A stretch of DNA of 64,000 nt from Myroides guanonis (GTDB taxonomy: Bacteria; Bacteroidota; Bacteroidia; Flavobacteriales; Flavobacteriaceae), in contig NZ_FORU01000002.1 in assembly GCF_900114085.1 (NCBI RefSeq), forward strand, positions 124,001 through 188,000. Direction: 5' to 3'. Positions 27,556-38,833 of this stretch are shown here, piece by piece; positions within the stretch are counted from its first letter, which is position 1; the number at the start of each line of letters is the position of its first letter. The notes beneath the pieces were generated by a model, which was given only the letters and a program-made list of their open reading frames with translations, ran no database searches and was not told where the DNA came from. The position numbers and the translations under genes were made by a program.

Positions 27556-30081
27556 TTATTTTGTAGATTTTTTAGTCGTTGCTTTCTTAACTACTGTTTT
27601 CTTTACCGTTGGTTTCTTTGCTACTGTCTTCTTTTTTGCAGGTGTCTTTTTTTCAATTAAATCCTGAACCTCTTCTAAAGTTAGAGCCTCAGCATCAATC
27701 TCTTTACCCAATTCTATTTTCGTTTTTCCTTTTAATATCACAGATCTCCCCCATCGCGCTTTCTCTACGCGAATCCCTTCTTCTTTCCAATCGTGAATTA
27801 CTTTATCTATCTCCTTCTGAACCTTATCCGAAATTAAAGCATCAATATCAGCTTTAGAAAGATTGTCAAAATCGTATTTTTTATTCACATTAATAAATAA
27901 TCCATTCCATTTCAAATATGGTCCAAATCGCCCTACACCCTTCTGTACTGGCAAATCTTGATAAGTAGCAATTGGAGCGTCCTCTTCCTCTTTGCGCTTA
28001 ATCAACTCCATAGCTCTTTCAATAGTAACATCTAAAGGTTCCTCACCTTTATCTAGAGATATAAAAGTTTTCCCAAACCTTACATAAGGTCCAAATCTTC
28101 CATTACTAACCTCAATTTCTTCTCCTTTGTATTCTCCCAATTTCTTTGGAAGAAGGAACAGTACAAGTGCCTCTTCTAAGGTAATCGTTCCAATATTTTG
28201 ATCAGGTCTTAGACTAGCAAATTGTTTCTCTTCATCATCTGCAGCCCCTATTTGAGCCATAGGGCCAAATTTACCTAAACGAACTAAAATTGGCTTACCC
28301 GTATTGGGATCTGTTCCTAAAATTCGCTCTCCTGATTCACGTTCCGCATTTTCTTCAACATCACGGACTCTTGGATGGAAATGATCATAAAAATCCTTCA
28401 TCATCTTAGCCCAATCTTCATTTCCAGCAGCAATTTCATCAAAATCCTGTTCAACTTTCGCTGTAAAATTATAATCAAGAATAGTCTCAAAATTCTTTAC
28501 CAAGAAATCATTCACTACGATACCAATATCTGTTGGTATCAATCGTCCTTTATCTCCTCCCACTTTCTCCACTAAATCAGAAGAAGTAATTGCTCCATCT
28601 TTAAGTACAAGCATCTTGTAAGGTCGTTCTTTACCCTCTGATGTCCCTTTCTCAACATAAGTTCTAGCTATGATAGTAGAAATAGTTGGAGCATACGTAG
28701 ACGGCCTACCAATACCCAACTCCTCTAATTTCTTTACTAAAGACGCTTCCGTATAACGAGCACCAGGTCTGGTAAAACGTTGTGTCGCTACAATTTTCTT
28801 ATTTAACATTTTTTCTCCTATTCGAAGTGTTGGCAAAATACCTTCCACTTCTTCCTCTTCATCATCATTACCCTCTAAATAAACTTTTAAGAAACCTTCA
28901 AAAAGCAACACCTCACCCGACGCAACAAATTGGTCAGAATAAGCATCAGCCACAATCTTCACATTTGTACGCTCTAATTTTGCATCACTCATTTGAGAAG
29001 CCAACGTTCGCTTCCAAATCAAATCATATAACCGAGCCTGGTCTCTATCTACAGGAGCATTATGCAAAGACATATCCGTAGGTCTAATCGCCTCGTGAGC
29101 CTCTTGTGCACCTTTGTTTTTATTAACGTAAGTTCTTGGATTACTAAATTCTTTACCATAAGACTTTGTAATTTCCGCTGCCGCCGCATTTATAGCGTCT
29201 TGAGAAAGATTAACACTATCTGTTCTCATATAAGTAATCAATCCACTTTCATACAACCTCTGCGCAAGCATCATTGTCTGCCCCACGGAATAATACAACT
29301 TTCTAGCCGCTTCCTGTTGTAAAGTAGAAGTAGTAAAAGGTGCTGCTGGTGATTTCTTAGCAGGTTTAGTATCCAACTCACTAACCTTATAATTTGCACC
29401 AACATTTTTATTTAGAAAAGCCTCTGCTTCACTTAATGATTCGAAATTTTTCGGAAGCTTAGCCTTAACCAATTTCCCTCCTTCATTAGTAAACTCAGCA
29501 GTTATACTATAAGAAGCCTTTGAATTAAATTCGTTGATTTCTCTCTCTCTCTCAACAATCAATCTCACCGAAACAGATTGCACTCTTCCTGCAGAAAGTC
29601 CTCCTTTCACCTTCTTCCACAACACAGGAGACAACTCATATCCAACCAATCTATCCAATACTCTTCTAGCCTGCTGTGCATTTACCAGATTGTAATCGAT
29701 TTTTCGTGGGTTTTCAATAGCTTTTAAAATAGCAGTCTTTGTAATTTCATGAAATACTATACGTTTAGTTTTCTCCTCACTCAACTTTAATTCTTCCGCC
29801 AAGTGCCAAGCAATAGCCTCACCTTCGCGGTCCTCATCCGAAGCCAGCCAAACCATTTCCGCTTTTTTAGAAAGATCCTTAAGTTTCTTTACAACAGCTT
29901 TTTTATCAGACGAAACTTCATATTTAGGTTTAAAATTATTCTCAACATCCACTCCAATTTCCTTAGAAGGTAAATCTGCTATATGCCCATAACTAGATTC
30001 TACTTGATAATCTTTACCTAAAAACTTTTCAATCGTCTTTGCCTTTGCAGGGGACTCAACAATCACTAAATTCTTTGCCAT
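27556..30081 (-). CDS. topA: DNA topoisomerase I
   Basis: 841 residues; type IA enzyme that relaxes negative supercoils. The N-terminal Toprim domain reads NLVIVESPAKAKTIEKFLG and WLASDEDREGEAIAWHL. The catalytic tyrosine is Tyr284 in SGLITYMRTDS. The C-terminal region has no Cys4 zinc fingers. Instead it has three repeat motifs of the type GRFGPYLKWNG (LGKFGPMAQIG, NGRFGPYVRFG, VGRFGPYLKWN). It ends in a Lys/Thr-rich tail (KKTVAKKPTVKKTVVKKATT) likely to bind DNA. The gene is upstream of the arginase-fold gene in the same operon. A -7-like TACTTTTG lies at 30107-30100 on this strand, but no good -33 was found. Confidence 0.98.
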   Translation of the reverse strand: MAKNLVIVESPAKAKTIEKFLGKDYQVESSYGHIADLPSKEIGVDVENNFKPKYEVSSDKKAVVKKLKDLSKKAEMVWLASDEDREGEAIAWHLAEELKLSEEKTKRIVFHEITKTAILKAIENPRKIDYNLVNAQQARRVLDRLVGYELSPVLWKKVKGGLSAGRVQSVSVRLIVEREREINEFNSKASYSITAEFTNEGGKLVKAKLPKNFESLSEAEAFLNKNVGANYKVSELDTKPAKKSPAAPFTTSTLQQEAARKLYYSVGQTMMLAQRLYESGLITYMRTDSVNLSQDAINAAAAEITKSYGKEFSNPRTYVNKNKGAQEAHEAIRPTDMSLHNAPVDRDQARLYDLIWKRTLASQMSDAKLERTNVKIVADAYSDQFVASGEVLLFEGFLKVYLEGNDDEEEEVEGILPTLRIGEKMLNKKIVATQRFTRPGARYTEASLVKKLEELGIGRPSTYAPTISTIIARTYVEKGTSEGKERPYKMLVLKDGAITSSDLVEKVGGDKGRLIPTDIGIVVNDFLVKNFETILDYNFTAKVEQDFDEIAAGNEDWAKMMKDFYDHFHPRVRDVEENAERESGERILGTDPNTGKPILVRLGKFGPMAQIGAADDEEKQFASLRPDQNIGTITLEEALVLFLLPKKLGEYKGEEIEVSNGRFGPYVRFGKTFISLDKGEEPLDVTIERAMELIKRKEEEDAPIATYQDLPVQKGVGRFGPYLKWNGLFINVNKKYDFDNLSKADIDALISDKVQKEIDKVIHDWKEEGIRVEKARWGRSVILKGKTKIELGKEIDAEALTLEEVQDLIEKKTPAKKKTVAKKPTVKKTVVKKATTKKSTK

Positions 30082-30540
30082 ATTTCATTATTTTGCCAAC
30101 AAAAGTATAGGATTTTTTTAAATATTACATTTATTACCTCTTTTAAAAAATCAAATGACTTTTCTATCACATGAAACTACCTTAAACTAACACTTCAATT
30201 CACCACTCATATCTTTAGCTGTAAAATTTTTACTCATTAATACTATCACCATTAATTTAGACAATAAATCAAAAACTCCAAATAAAGGGACCTCTTACAA
30301 CAATAAGGCTCCCTTTGATAAATACAAATAGCGAAAATGATGTAATTCGATATACTCTATAACACTAAGTTTCCTTGGTTTACTAAAAAAAACACCAACA
30401 AACCTCTTTAGAAATAGTTCTCTGCCCCTTCCTAAGACACCTCGATCCTCGATAATTATCATGAAATAACATTTTACTACCTAATCCACGATCCAGATAT
30501 GGTGAAAATTGAAATAAACGTTAAATACTCAACTGCCAAC
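30082..30540. other. divergent spacer between topA and miaB, no gene seen
   Basis: About 460 AT-rich bases without an ORF worth reporting on either strand. It contains an imperfect hairpin (AAAGGGA ... TCCCTTT at 30284-30316, inner pairing CCT..AGG) with no T-run, and the topA upstream region at its left end. Nothing else could be supported. Confidence 0.6.
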
Positions 30541-30570
30541 TTGTCAGAACCATATTAAAAAGTATATTTG
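30541..30570 (+). promoter_or_regulatory. promoter of miaB
   Basis: TTG (30541-30543), 19 nt, then TATATTTG (30563-30570) are a full consensus match. The predicted transcript start near 30577 excludes the upstream TTG codon at 30575 as a translation start and supports the ATG at 30602. Confidence 0.75.
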
Positions 30571-30601
30571 TCAATTGAATAAAACCCATTACAAAGACAC
30601 A

Positions 30602-32050
30602 ATGGAAAAGGTAATTGAAGAAAGTTTACAAGGAACTAGCCTAGAATTAGCGCAAAAAGAAAACAACACAAAAAAGCTTTTTATTGAAAGCTATGGATGT
30701 CAAATGAATTTCTCAGACAGTGAGGTAGTCGCATCTATACTTTTAGATCAAGGATATAATACCACTCAAAATTTAGAAGAAGCTGATTTGGTTTTGGTAA
30801 ATACATGCTCAATTCGAGACAAAGCAGAACAAACTGTAAGAAAAAGACTCGAAAAGTATAATAAGGTAAAAAGATCTAATCCTAAAATGAAAGTAGGAGT
30901 TTTAGGTTGCATGGCTGAACGATTAAAAAGCAAATTCTTAGAAGAAGAAAAGATTGTTGATTTAGTAGTAGGTCCAGATGCATACAAAGACATCCCCAAC
31001 CTACTTAAAGAAGTAGAAGAAGGTAGAGATGCTATAAATGTAATTCTTTCAAAAGAAGAAACTTACGGAGACGTTTCTCCTGTTCGATTGATGAGCAATG
31101 GAGTAACCGCTTTCGTATCAATCACTAGAGGCTGTGACAACATGTGTACTTTCTGTGTCGTTCCATTTACAAGAGGGCGTGAACGCAGTAGGGACCCACA
31201 AAGCATTTTAGAAGAAATCACTGATCTTTACAGTAGAGGATTTAAAGAAGTAACGCTACTAGGTCAAAATGTCGATAGCTATCTTTGGTATGGTGGTGGT
31301 CTGAAAAAAGACTACGACAAAGCAACTGATATGCAAAAAGCAACAGCAGTTGACTTTGCACAACTACTTGAAAATTGTGCAATTCAATTTCCAAAAATGC
31401 GCTTTAGATTCTCAACGTCTAATCCGCAGGATATGCACGAAGAGGTACTTCATGTTATTGCCAAATATCATAATGTTTGTAAATACATACACCTTCCAGT
31501 TCAATCAGGAAGCACCAGAATTTTAAAAGAAATGAATCGCCAGCACACAAGAGAAGAATACATGGCACTCGTTGATAAAATTCGAAGCATAATTCCAAAT
31601 TGCAGCATATCACAAGATATAATAGCAGGTTTCCCTACAGAAACAGAACAAGACCATCAAGATACTTTATCCCTTATAGAATATGTTAAGTACGATTTTG
31701 GCTTTATGTTCTCTTATTCTGAAAGACCAGGAACTTTAGCAGCTAGAAAACTAGAGGATGATATCCCTGAAGATGTTAAACAAAGAAGGCTTCAAGAGAT
31801 TGTAGATTTACAAAGAGAAATAGGACTAGAAAGAACACAGCGTTTCATAGGTGAAACAGTTGAAGTACTTATCGAAAAAACATCTAAGAAATCAGAAAAC
31901 GAATGGTCTGGAAGAACCTCTCAAAATACCGTTGTAGTATTTCCTAAAGAAAACTATAAAGCAGGAGATTTTGTTTTAGTAAAAATCACGAATTGCACCT
32001 CTGCAACTCTAATAGGTGAAGCTGTAAATTACAGTGAAATGCACTCTTAG
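30602..32050 (+). CDS. miaB: tRNA-2-methylthio-N6-dimethylallyladenosine synthase MiaB
   Basis: Radical-SAM enzyme that adds a methylthio group to i6A37 of tRNAs reading UNN codons. With the ATG at 30602 it has 482 residues. The N-terminal UPF0004 domain binds one FeS cluster ([34 protein letters not shown]). The radical-SAM motif CxxxCxxC is Cys178-Cys182-Cys185 ([14 protein letters not shown]). A C-terminal TRAM domain (~415-478) binds tRNA. It heads a rightward operon-like run with a sigma-54 activator gene 48 nt later. Confidence 0.97.
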   Translation: MEKVIEESLQGTSLELAQKENNTKKLFIESYGCQMNFSDSEVVASILLDQGYNTTQNLEEADLVLVNTCSIRDKAEQTVRKRLEKYNKVKRSNPKMKVGVLGCMAERLKSKFLEEEKIVDLVVGPDAYKDIPNLLKEVEEGRDAINVILSKEETYGDVSPVRLMSNGVTAFVSITRGCDNMCTFCVVPFTRGRERSRDPQSILEEITDLYSRGFKEVTLLGQNVDSYLWYGGGLKKDYDKATDMQKATAVDFAQLLENCAIQFPKMRFRFSTSNPQDMHEEVLHVIAKYHNVCKYIHLPVQSGSTRILKEMNRQHTREEYMALVDKIRSIIPNCSISQDIIAGFPTETEQDHQDTLSLIEYVKYDFGFMFSYSERPGTLAARKLEDDIPEDVKQRRLQEIVDLQREIGLERTQRFIGETVEVLIEKTSKKSENEWSGRTSQNTVVVFPKENYKAGDFVLVKITNCTSATLIGEAVNYSEMHS

Positions 32051-32098
32051 CACTAAAACCAAAAAATTAGACCATTCTCTAACCTTATAAAAACATCT

Positions 32099-33382
32099 AT
32101 GGAAACCGTTCAAGCCATCAAGCAACGATTTGAAATCATAGGAAACAATCCCAAACTAAACCGAGCTATTGAAAAAGCCATTCAAGTAGCACCTACCGAT
32201 ATCTCGGTTCTAGTTACAGGAGAAAGTGGTGTGGGAAAAGAAAATATTCCAAAAATAATACACTCGCTTTCTCATAGAAAACACGGAAAATACATTGCAG
32301 TCAATTGTGGAGCAATCCCAGAAGGGACTATAGACAGCGAGCTCTTCGGTCATGAAAAAGGTGCTTTTACAGGAGCTACAGCAACAAGAGAAGGTTATTT
32401 TGAAGTAGCAGATGGCGGTACCATATTTTTAGACGAAGTAGGAGAACTCCCTTTAACTACACAAGTAAGACTACTCCGTGTATTAGAAAATGGAGAGTTT
32501 ATGAAAGTAGGATCTTCCAAAGTTGAAAAAACAGATATCAGAATCGTTGCTGCTACAAATGTAAATATGGCAGAAGCTATTGAAAAAGGAAAGTTTAGAG
32601 AAGACCTATATTACAGATTGAGTACCGTCGAGATTACCTTACCGCCTTTACGAGAAAGAGGAGAAGACATTCATTTACTCTTTCGTAAATTTGCATCAGA
32701 CTTTGCTCATAAGTACAAAATGCCACCTATTAAATTAGACGAAGCAGCCGCAAATTATTTAGTTAAATACAGATGGGATGGAAATATTCGCCAATTGCGT
32801 AATGTAGCAGAACAAATTTCCGTACTCGAAACCAATCGCATCATCTCATTACAAATACTACAAAGTTATTTACCATCAAATCACGATAAACAACTACCCT
32901 CACTTATAAATACAAAGAAGGCAGAAAGTGATTTCAGCAGCGAAAGAGAAATTTTATATAAGATTCTTTTCGACATGAGAAATGATTTAAATGACTTAAA
33001 AAAACTCACTCTTGAGTTAATGGAAAACGATCATAATCACGTTCAAGAAACAAATAAGAACTTAATCAAACGCATCTACGGTCAAGATGATTCTACACCC
33101 ACCACAGAAAGCAAAGACACAAATCTCAACGTAGAAATCTACCCTATTGATGTAGCCAATAGACAGCGAACATTTGAAGACAATGAAGATGAAGATGATA
33201 ACACCACATATTTATTAGCAGAAACGATAGATGACCAAGAATCATTAAGATTAGACGAGCAAGAGATCGAATTAATAAAGAAAGCCTTAGAGAGAAATGA
33301 CGGAAGAAGGAAAGCTGCCGCAGATGAATTAGGAATTTCCGAAAGAACTTTGTATCGAAAAATCAAACAATTTAATTTGTAA
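32099..33382 (+). CDS. sigma-54-dependent transcriptional activator without receiver domain
   Basis: 427 residues. The AAA+ domain starts almost at the N-terminus: Walker A GESGVGKE (41-48), the sigma-54 contact loop GAFTGA (88-93, intact), Walker B TIFLDE (108-113) and GxRxVAATN sensor. The C-terminal Fis-type helix-turn-helix is NDGRRKAAADELGISERTLYRKI (~399-421). There is no response-regulator, GAF or PAS domain, so it is not classically phospho-regulated; its signal is unknown. A charged linker (~280-380) separates AAA+ and HTH. It lies between miaB and lptE in a close-packed rightward series (4 nt before lptE), which may reflect control of envelope genes (inference). Confidence 0.93.
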   Translation: METVQAIKQRFEIIGNNPKLNRAIEKAIQVAPTDISVLVTGESGVGKENIPKIIHSLSHRKHGKYIAVNCGAIPEGTIDSELFGHEKGAFTGATATREGYFEVADGGTIFLDEVGELPLTTQVRLLRVLENGEFMKVGSSKVEKTDIRIVAATNVNMAEAIEKGKFREDLYYRLSTVEITLPPLRERGEDIHLLFRKFASDFAHKYKMPPIKLDEAAANYLVKYRWDGNIRQLRNVAEQISVLETNRIISLQILQSYLPSNHDKQLPSLINTKKAESDFSSEREILYKILFDMRNDLNDLKKLTLELMENDHNHVQETNKNLIKRIYGQDDSTPTTESKDTNLNVEIYPIDVANRQRTFEDNEDEDDNTTYLLAETIDDQESLRLDEQEIELIKKALERNDGRRKAAADELGISERTLYRKIKQFNL

Positions 33383-33386
33383 CACC

Positions 33387-33890
33387 ATGAGATTCAAATA
33401 TATTTTACTATTTTTGGCTACAACCGTTTGTTTTAACAGTTGTAAATATTACAATTTTACAGGAACGGGGAAAATAGATGCTGATTCATTTCAAGTAAAT
33501 TACTTTCAGAATAATGCCGAATTAGTAGAACCAGGAATTGAAAGAACATTCACCTTAGCTTTACAAGATTTAATTCAGAATCAAACAAGCTTAAGTTTAA
33601 CTAATTCTGGAGCAGATTTAATTTACGAGGGAGAAATCACTGACTTTAGAATATCCCCCATGACAGCAACAGCAGACCAACGAGCTGCTCAAAACAGATT
33701 GTACATCTCAATCAATGTTCGTTTTATCAACAAGAAAAATCCAGAAGACGACTTTGAAAAAAGATTTTCACATTTTTATGATTTCGGGGCAGATACACAG
33801 TTAGCAGGATCAGCATTATCAACAGCACTAGACGAAATTTATGAGAGAATTACACAAGACGTTTTCAATGAATCTTTAGCAAAATGGTAA
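33387..33890 (+). CDS. lptE: LptE-like LPS-assembly lipoprotein
   Basis: 167 residues. A lipoprotein-type signal ends at Cys19 (CFNSC), so the protein should sit in the outer membrane. The following pattern YYNFTGTGKIDADSFQVNYF and the ERTFTLALQDLIQNQ / LIYEGEITDFRISPM segments match the Bacteroidota LptE-like family, partner of LptD in inserting LPS/LOS at the surface. The homology is family-level and distant from the enterobacterial protein. It starts 4 nt after the sigma-54 activator gene and is followed after 15 nt by a TPR gene. Confidence 0.85.
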   Translation: MRFKYILLFLATTVCFNSCKYYNFTGTGKIDADSFQVNYFQNNAELVEPGIERTFTLALQDLIQNQTSLSLTNSGADLIYEGEITDFRISPMTATADQRAAQNRLYISINVRFINKKNPEDDFEKRFSHFYDFGADTQLAGSALSTALDEIYERITQDVFNESLAKW

Positions 33891-33905
33891 AAACAAATCA
33901 TAAAA

Positions 33906-34808
33906 GTGAATACTAACGACTTACATAATATTCTTCAGAATCCAAACCTTATAAAATCGGAAGACGCTCCTTTTCTAGAAGAGCTTCTTCATGATTTCCC
34001 GTACTTTCAATCTGCTCGAGCCCTTTATTTACAAAGTCTATACAAACAAAAAAGTTTTAAGTATAACACAGAATTAAAAAAGACGGCTGCCCATACCGCT
34101 GACAGAGACATCCTTTTTGAATTTATCACTTCTACTGAATTTGTTTCCTACAAACCATTTAGTCTTGTAACTGATATTAAAGAAGAGCAAATTGAAGCTA
34201 AAGAAAGTAAATCAAATAAATTAGTTGACTCTCTTATTCAAGCAATAACAACTTTAGAAAAAAAGAGCCCAAAAATAGCTGTAGATACTACTGAAGACAA
34301 TAAAGAAGATTTAAACGAAAATAGATCGACTGAAATTAAATTAGAGTCGAATACTATTATTGAAAATAGAGTAAATTTAGAACAACGTTTACATATCGGA
34401 GAACCTCTAGAATTCAATAAAAAGGAGAAGCACTCCTTTCAAGAATGGCTACAACTACATAAATCAGGCCCTATAAATCGAGAAAAAGACGAAATAAAAG
34501 ACGGCAATTATGAATTTTCTGACCCAAAAAGACAAAAAAAAATAGATTTGATAGATAAATTTATCGAAACAAATCCTAAAATTATCACAACAAAGAATAT
34601 GCCTCTAACACCAATAAATATAGAGGTTTCTATTCAAGACAATTCAAGTCTAATGACAGAAACATTAGCTAAAATTTACCTAGAGCAGAAAAAATATCAG
34701 AAAGCAATACAAGCTTATGAGATTTTAATTTTGAAATATCCAGAAAAAAGTAGTTTCTTTGCAGACCAAATTATAGATATAAAAGCGTTACAACAACATA
34801 ACAGTTAA
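33906..34808 (+). CDS. TPR-containing protein, function unknown
   Basis: 300 residues starting at a GTG codon (MNTNDLHNILQNPN); no ATG is available before the conserved-looking N-terminus. There is no signal peptide or membrane segment. The middle (~100-220) is charged, Lys/Glu/Asn-rich and probably disordered. The C-terminal ~45 residues carry one clear tetratricopeptide unit (TLAKIYLEQKKYQKAIQAYEILILKYPEK). It lies in the run lptE - this gene - secG with gaps of 15 and 5 nt, so it is translated from the same messenger. A role near protein export or LPS assembly is conceivable but not shown. Confidence 0.85.
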   Translation: MNTNDLHNILQNPNLIKSEDAPFLEELLHDFPYFQSARALYLQSLYKQKSFKYNTELKKTAAHTADRDILFEFITSTEFVSYKPFSLVTDIKEEQIEAKESKSNKLVDSLIQAITTLEKKSPKIAVDTTEDNKEDLNENRSTEIKLESNTIIENRVNLEQRLHIGEPLEFNKKEKHSFQEWLQLHKSGPINREKDEIKDGNYEFSDPKRQKKIDLIDKFIETNPKIITTKNMPLTPINIEVSIQDNSSLMTETLAKIYLEQKKYQKAIQAYEILILKYPEKSSFFADQIIDIKALQQHNS

Positions 34809-34813
34809 AAACA

Positions 34814-35194
34814 ATGAACACATTTACCATATTCTTAATATTAATAACATTTGTTTGTTTCTTACTTATCGTAGCAATTATGATACAAAACCCTAAAGGA
34901 GGAGGATTAGATTCTTCATTCGGAGGTTCAACAGTAGTTGGAGGTGTAAAAAACACAAATGACTTCTTAGACAAAAGTACTTGGACATTAGGAGGTTTAT
35001 TAATCGCATTGATACTGTTATCAAGCATGAGCTTCAGTGGAGGTGGTATAAATGGAGATTCTAAAGTACTAGACCCGAATGCCGTTGCTACGCCAATCAC
35101 ACCAGTAAGCACACCTCAAACTAACGAAGCAACTCCAGCTAACAATGAAGTTGTTCCAGTAACAGAAGAAGCGCCTGTACAAGAAACAAAATAG
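34814..35194 (+). CDS. secG: preprotein translocase subunit SecG
   Basis: 126 residues. SecG is the small stimulatory subunit of the SecYEG channel. Two transmembrane helices lie at about 3-23 and 55-74, joined by the conserved loop MIQNPKGGGLDSSFGG. The C-terminal ~45 residues are a Thr/Pro/Glu-rich tail typical of the Bacteroidota form. It is the last gene of the miaB-to-secG run; a terminator hairpin begins 24 nt later. Confidence 0.95.
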   Translation: MNTFTIFLILITFVCFLLIVAIMIQNPKGGGLDSSFGGSTVVGGVKNTNDFLDKSTWTLGGLLIALILLSSMSFSGGGINGDSKVLDPNAVATPITPVSTPQTNEATPANNEVVPVTEEAPVQETK

Positions 35195-35217
35195 TTCAAA
35201 AAACACATATAAGACTG

Positions 35218-35246
35218 TGCCAGCCCTGACAAGCTGGCATTTTTTA
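35218..35246 (+). terminator. terminator of secG
   Basis: A 7-bp stem TGCCAGC / GCTGGCA with an 8-nt loop is followed by T6. It separates the secG run from groESL. Confidence 0.8.
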
Positions 35247-35270
35247 TTTCACAAACTGTCATAAAACACC

Positions 35271-35290
35271 TTTGGCATACTTTGTGAATT
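35271..35290 (+). promoter_or_regulatory. candidate groESL promoter region
   Basis: TTTGGCATACTTTGTGAA lies 56 nt before the groES ATG. It has a TTGGCA block reminiscent of a sigma-54 -24 element, but the -12 GC is missing. Equally, TACTTTG is one base short of the housekeeping -7. I cannot assign a sigma factor. No CIRCE repeat is present. Confidence 0.3.
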
Positions 35291-35343
35291 TTCTTATTTA
35301 GAAAGATTAATAATAAACATCCATTTCATAAATTATAAATAGT

Positions 35344-35619
35344 ATGGCATTAAACATTAGACCACTTTCAGACCGAGTTCTTATTGAACCACTACCAGCT
35401 GAAACTAAAACGGCTTCAGGAATTTTCATCCCAGACACAGCAAAAGAAAAGCCACAAAAGGGAATCGTTGTTGCTTTTGGAAAGGGAACTAAAGATCATG
35501 AAATGACTGTTAAATTAGGCGACACCGTTCTTTATGGAAAATATGCAGGAACAGAATTAAAGTTAGAAGGAAAAGATTATTTGATGATGCGTGAAGACGA
35601 CATCTTAGCAATTATCTAA
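35344..35619 (+). CDS. groES: co-chaperonin GroES
   Basis: 91 residues, a full-length 10-kDa chaperonin that caps GroEL. Family motifs are [16 protein letters not shown] near the N-terminus, the mobile loop [21 protein letters not shown], and [19 protein letters not shown] and [10 protein letters not shown] at the end. groEL follows after 41 nt, the standard operon. Confidence 0.99.
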   Translation: MALNIRPLSDRVLIEPLPAETKTASGIFIPDTAKEKPQKGIVVAFGKGTKDHEMTVKLGDTVLYGKYAGTELKLEGKDYLMMREDDILAII

Positions 35620-35654
35620 TCAACACCTAACTCTATAATAATTTTAAACAGTAA

Positions 35655-37286
<1,632 letters not shown>

Positions 37287-37305
37287 GACCTACAATCATA
37301 TATTT

Positions 37306-37344
37306 AAAAAGCGGGTTGGAATTTAAATTCCAACCCGCTTTTTT
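37306..37344. terminator. bidirectional terminator between groEL and rpe
   Basis: A perfect 28-bp palindrome (GCGGGTTGGAATTT and its complement, 37311-37338) is flanked by A5 and T6 between converging genes. Confidence 0.85.
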
Positions 37345-37367
37345 ATATCTATACTCAACCCTATGGA

Positions 37368-38030
37368 TTAAGAACAAGTAAGTTTTTTCAAATCAGCAAT
37401 CGTTCCTAATTGATCTTGCGCATTGAACACAAAACTTCCAGCAACTAAAACGTCCGCACCAGCATCTACCAATTGCTTTGCATTTCCAGACGTAACACCT
37501 CCGTCTATTTCGATTATCGTACTTGCCCCTTTTTCAATAATCAACTGCTTCAACTTCTTAACTTTATCATAGGTGTTTTCTATAAAACTTTGACCACCAA
37601 AACCAGGATTAACACTCATTATACACACCAAATCTATATCCTGAATAACATCTTCCAATAAAGAAACAGAAGTATGTGGATTTAAAGCAACACCTGCCCG
37701 CATGCCCTCAGCTTTAATAGCTTGAAGCGTCCTATGTAAATGCGTACAAGCCTCATAATGAACAGTAAGAACATTCGCTCCCAAATCCTTAAACACTTTA
37801 ATATATCGATCAGGATCTACAATCATTAAATGCACATCAATCGTTTTCTGTGCATGTTTTCTAATAGCATCTAAAACCGGCATTCCAAATGAAATATTAG
37901 GAACAAAAACCCCGTCCATAATATCTATATGAAACCAATCAGCCTGACTTGCGTTAACCATTTCAATATCCCTTTGCAAATTAGCAAAATCGGCGGCTAA
38001 AATCGAAGGTGCAATTTTTGTATTTCTCAT
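37368..38030 (-). CDS. rpe: ribulose-phosphate 3-epimerase
   Basis: 220 residues, TIM-barrel enzyme of the pentose phosphate pathway interconverting ribulose-5-P and xylulose-5-P. Conserved strands and metal/catalytic residues are visible: APSILAADF, DWFHIDIMDGVFVPNISFG (His and Asp), DVHLMI (His), SVNPGFGGQSFI, IEIDGGVT (Asp) and the phosphate-binding end VLVAGSFVF. A -7-like TATCTTTG lies just upstream on this strand (38055-38048), but no -33 TTG was found. It converges with groEL; lipB lies 100 nt upstream on the same strand. Confidence 0.97.
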   Translation of the reverse strand: MRNTKIAPSILAADFANLQRDIEMVNASQADWFHIDIMDGVFVPNISFGMPVLDAIRKHAQKTIDVHLMIVDPDRYIKVFKDLGANVLTVHYEACTHLHRTLQAIKAEGMRAGVALNPHTSVSLLEDVIQDIDLVCIMSVNPGFGGQSFIENTYDKVKKLKQLIIEKGASTIIEIDGGVTSGNAKQLVDAGADVLVAGSFVFNAQDQLGTIADLKKLTCS

Positions 38031-38130
38031 AAAATGTTTTGTTTAAACAAAGATACGAAATAAAGAAAATCTCATTCTTGTTTTATATGGTTCTAATAAA
38101 ATATTATCTATAAAATACTCAACATTAATA

Positions 38131-38832
38131 CTACCTAACCATTTCAGCCTCAAAAAGAGAACTAAAGTGCTTGATAATCTTTTCCTCAACTTCCTTTTCA
38201 TCCACTCGTTCTATACCAAGTTCTACATGCAAAGAAGTAACTCCTTTACCACGAATACCACAAGGAATAATATTATCAAAATAACCTAAATCAGCATTTA
38301 CATTAAAAGCAAATCCATGCATAGTAACCCAACGAGAAGCACGAACTCCCATGGCGCAAATTTTTCTTGCAAAAGGAGTCCCAACACCTAACCAAACACC
38401 CGTTTCCCCTTCACTTCTCCCCGACTCAACTCCATACTCCTTCAAAGTCAAAATAATCGATTCCTCTAATAAGCGTAAATACTTATGAATGTCAGAAAAG
38501 AAATTTTCCAAATCTAAAATTGGATATCCAACAATTTGCCCCGGTCCATGATAAGTAATATCACCACCACGATTAATTTTATAATACGAAGCACCCTTCT
38601 CTGCTAACTGTTCTTCACTTAACAACAAATTTGCAAAATCACCACTCTTACCCAATGTATAAACATGTGGATGTTCAACAAATATCAAATAGTTCTTAGT
38701 TGGTTCATTCTGCTCATTTCTGCGATTCGATATCTTAACATCTAAAATACCTTGAAAAAGAGCTTCTTGAAAATCCCAAGTCTCCTTGTAATCTTTCAAC
38801 CCTAAATCTAAAATTTGTACTTCCTTATTCAT
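38131..38832 (-). CDS. lipB: octanoyltransferase LipB
   Basis: 233 residues. Transfers octanoate from acyl carrier protein to lipoyl-dependent enzymes, the first step of lipoate synthesis. Family motifs are INRGGDITYHGPGQIVGYP, GVWLG, the catalytic-lysine segment RKICAMGVRASRWVTMHGFA and the catalytic-cysteine segment IIPCGIRGKGVTSL. The ATG comes 1 nt after the stop of a small membrane-protein gene, so the two are co-transcribed. Confidence 0.97.
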   Translation of the reverse strand: MNKEVQILDLGLKDYKETWDFQEALFQGILDVKISNRRNEQNEPTKNYLIFVEHPHVYTLGKSGDFANLLLSEEQLAEKGASYYKINRGGDITYHGPGQIVGYPILDLENFFSDIHKYLRLLEESIILTLKEYGVESGRSEGETGVWLGVGTPFARKICAMGVRASRWVTMHGFAFNVNADLGYFDNIIPCGIRGKGVTSLHVELGIERVDEKEVEEKIIKHFSSLFEAEMVR

Positions 38833-38833
38833 C

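Noticed and set aside
30284..30316. Hairpin AAAGGGA...TCCCTTT as a terminator
   Set aside because: No T-run on either side and no gene ending nearby.
30575..30601. TTG-initiated extension of miaB
   Set aside because: It starts at the predicted transcription start and adds no conserved residues; ATG 30602 is used.
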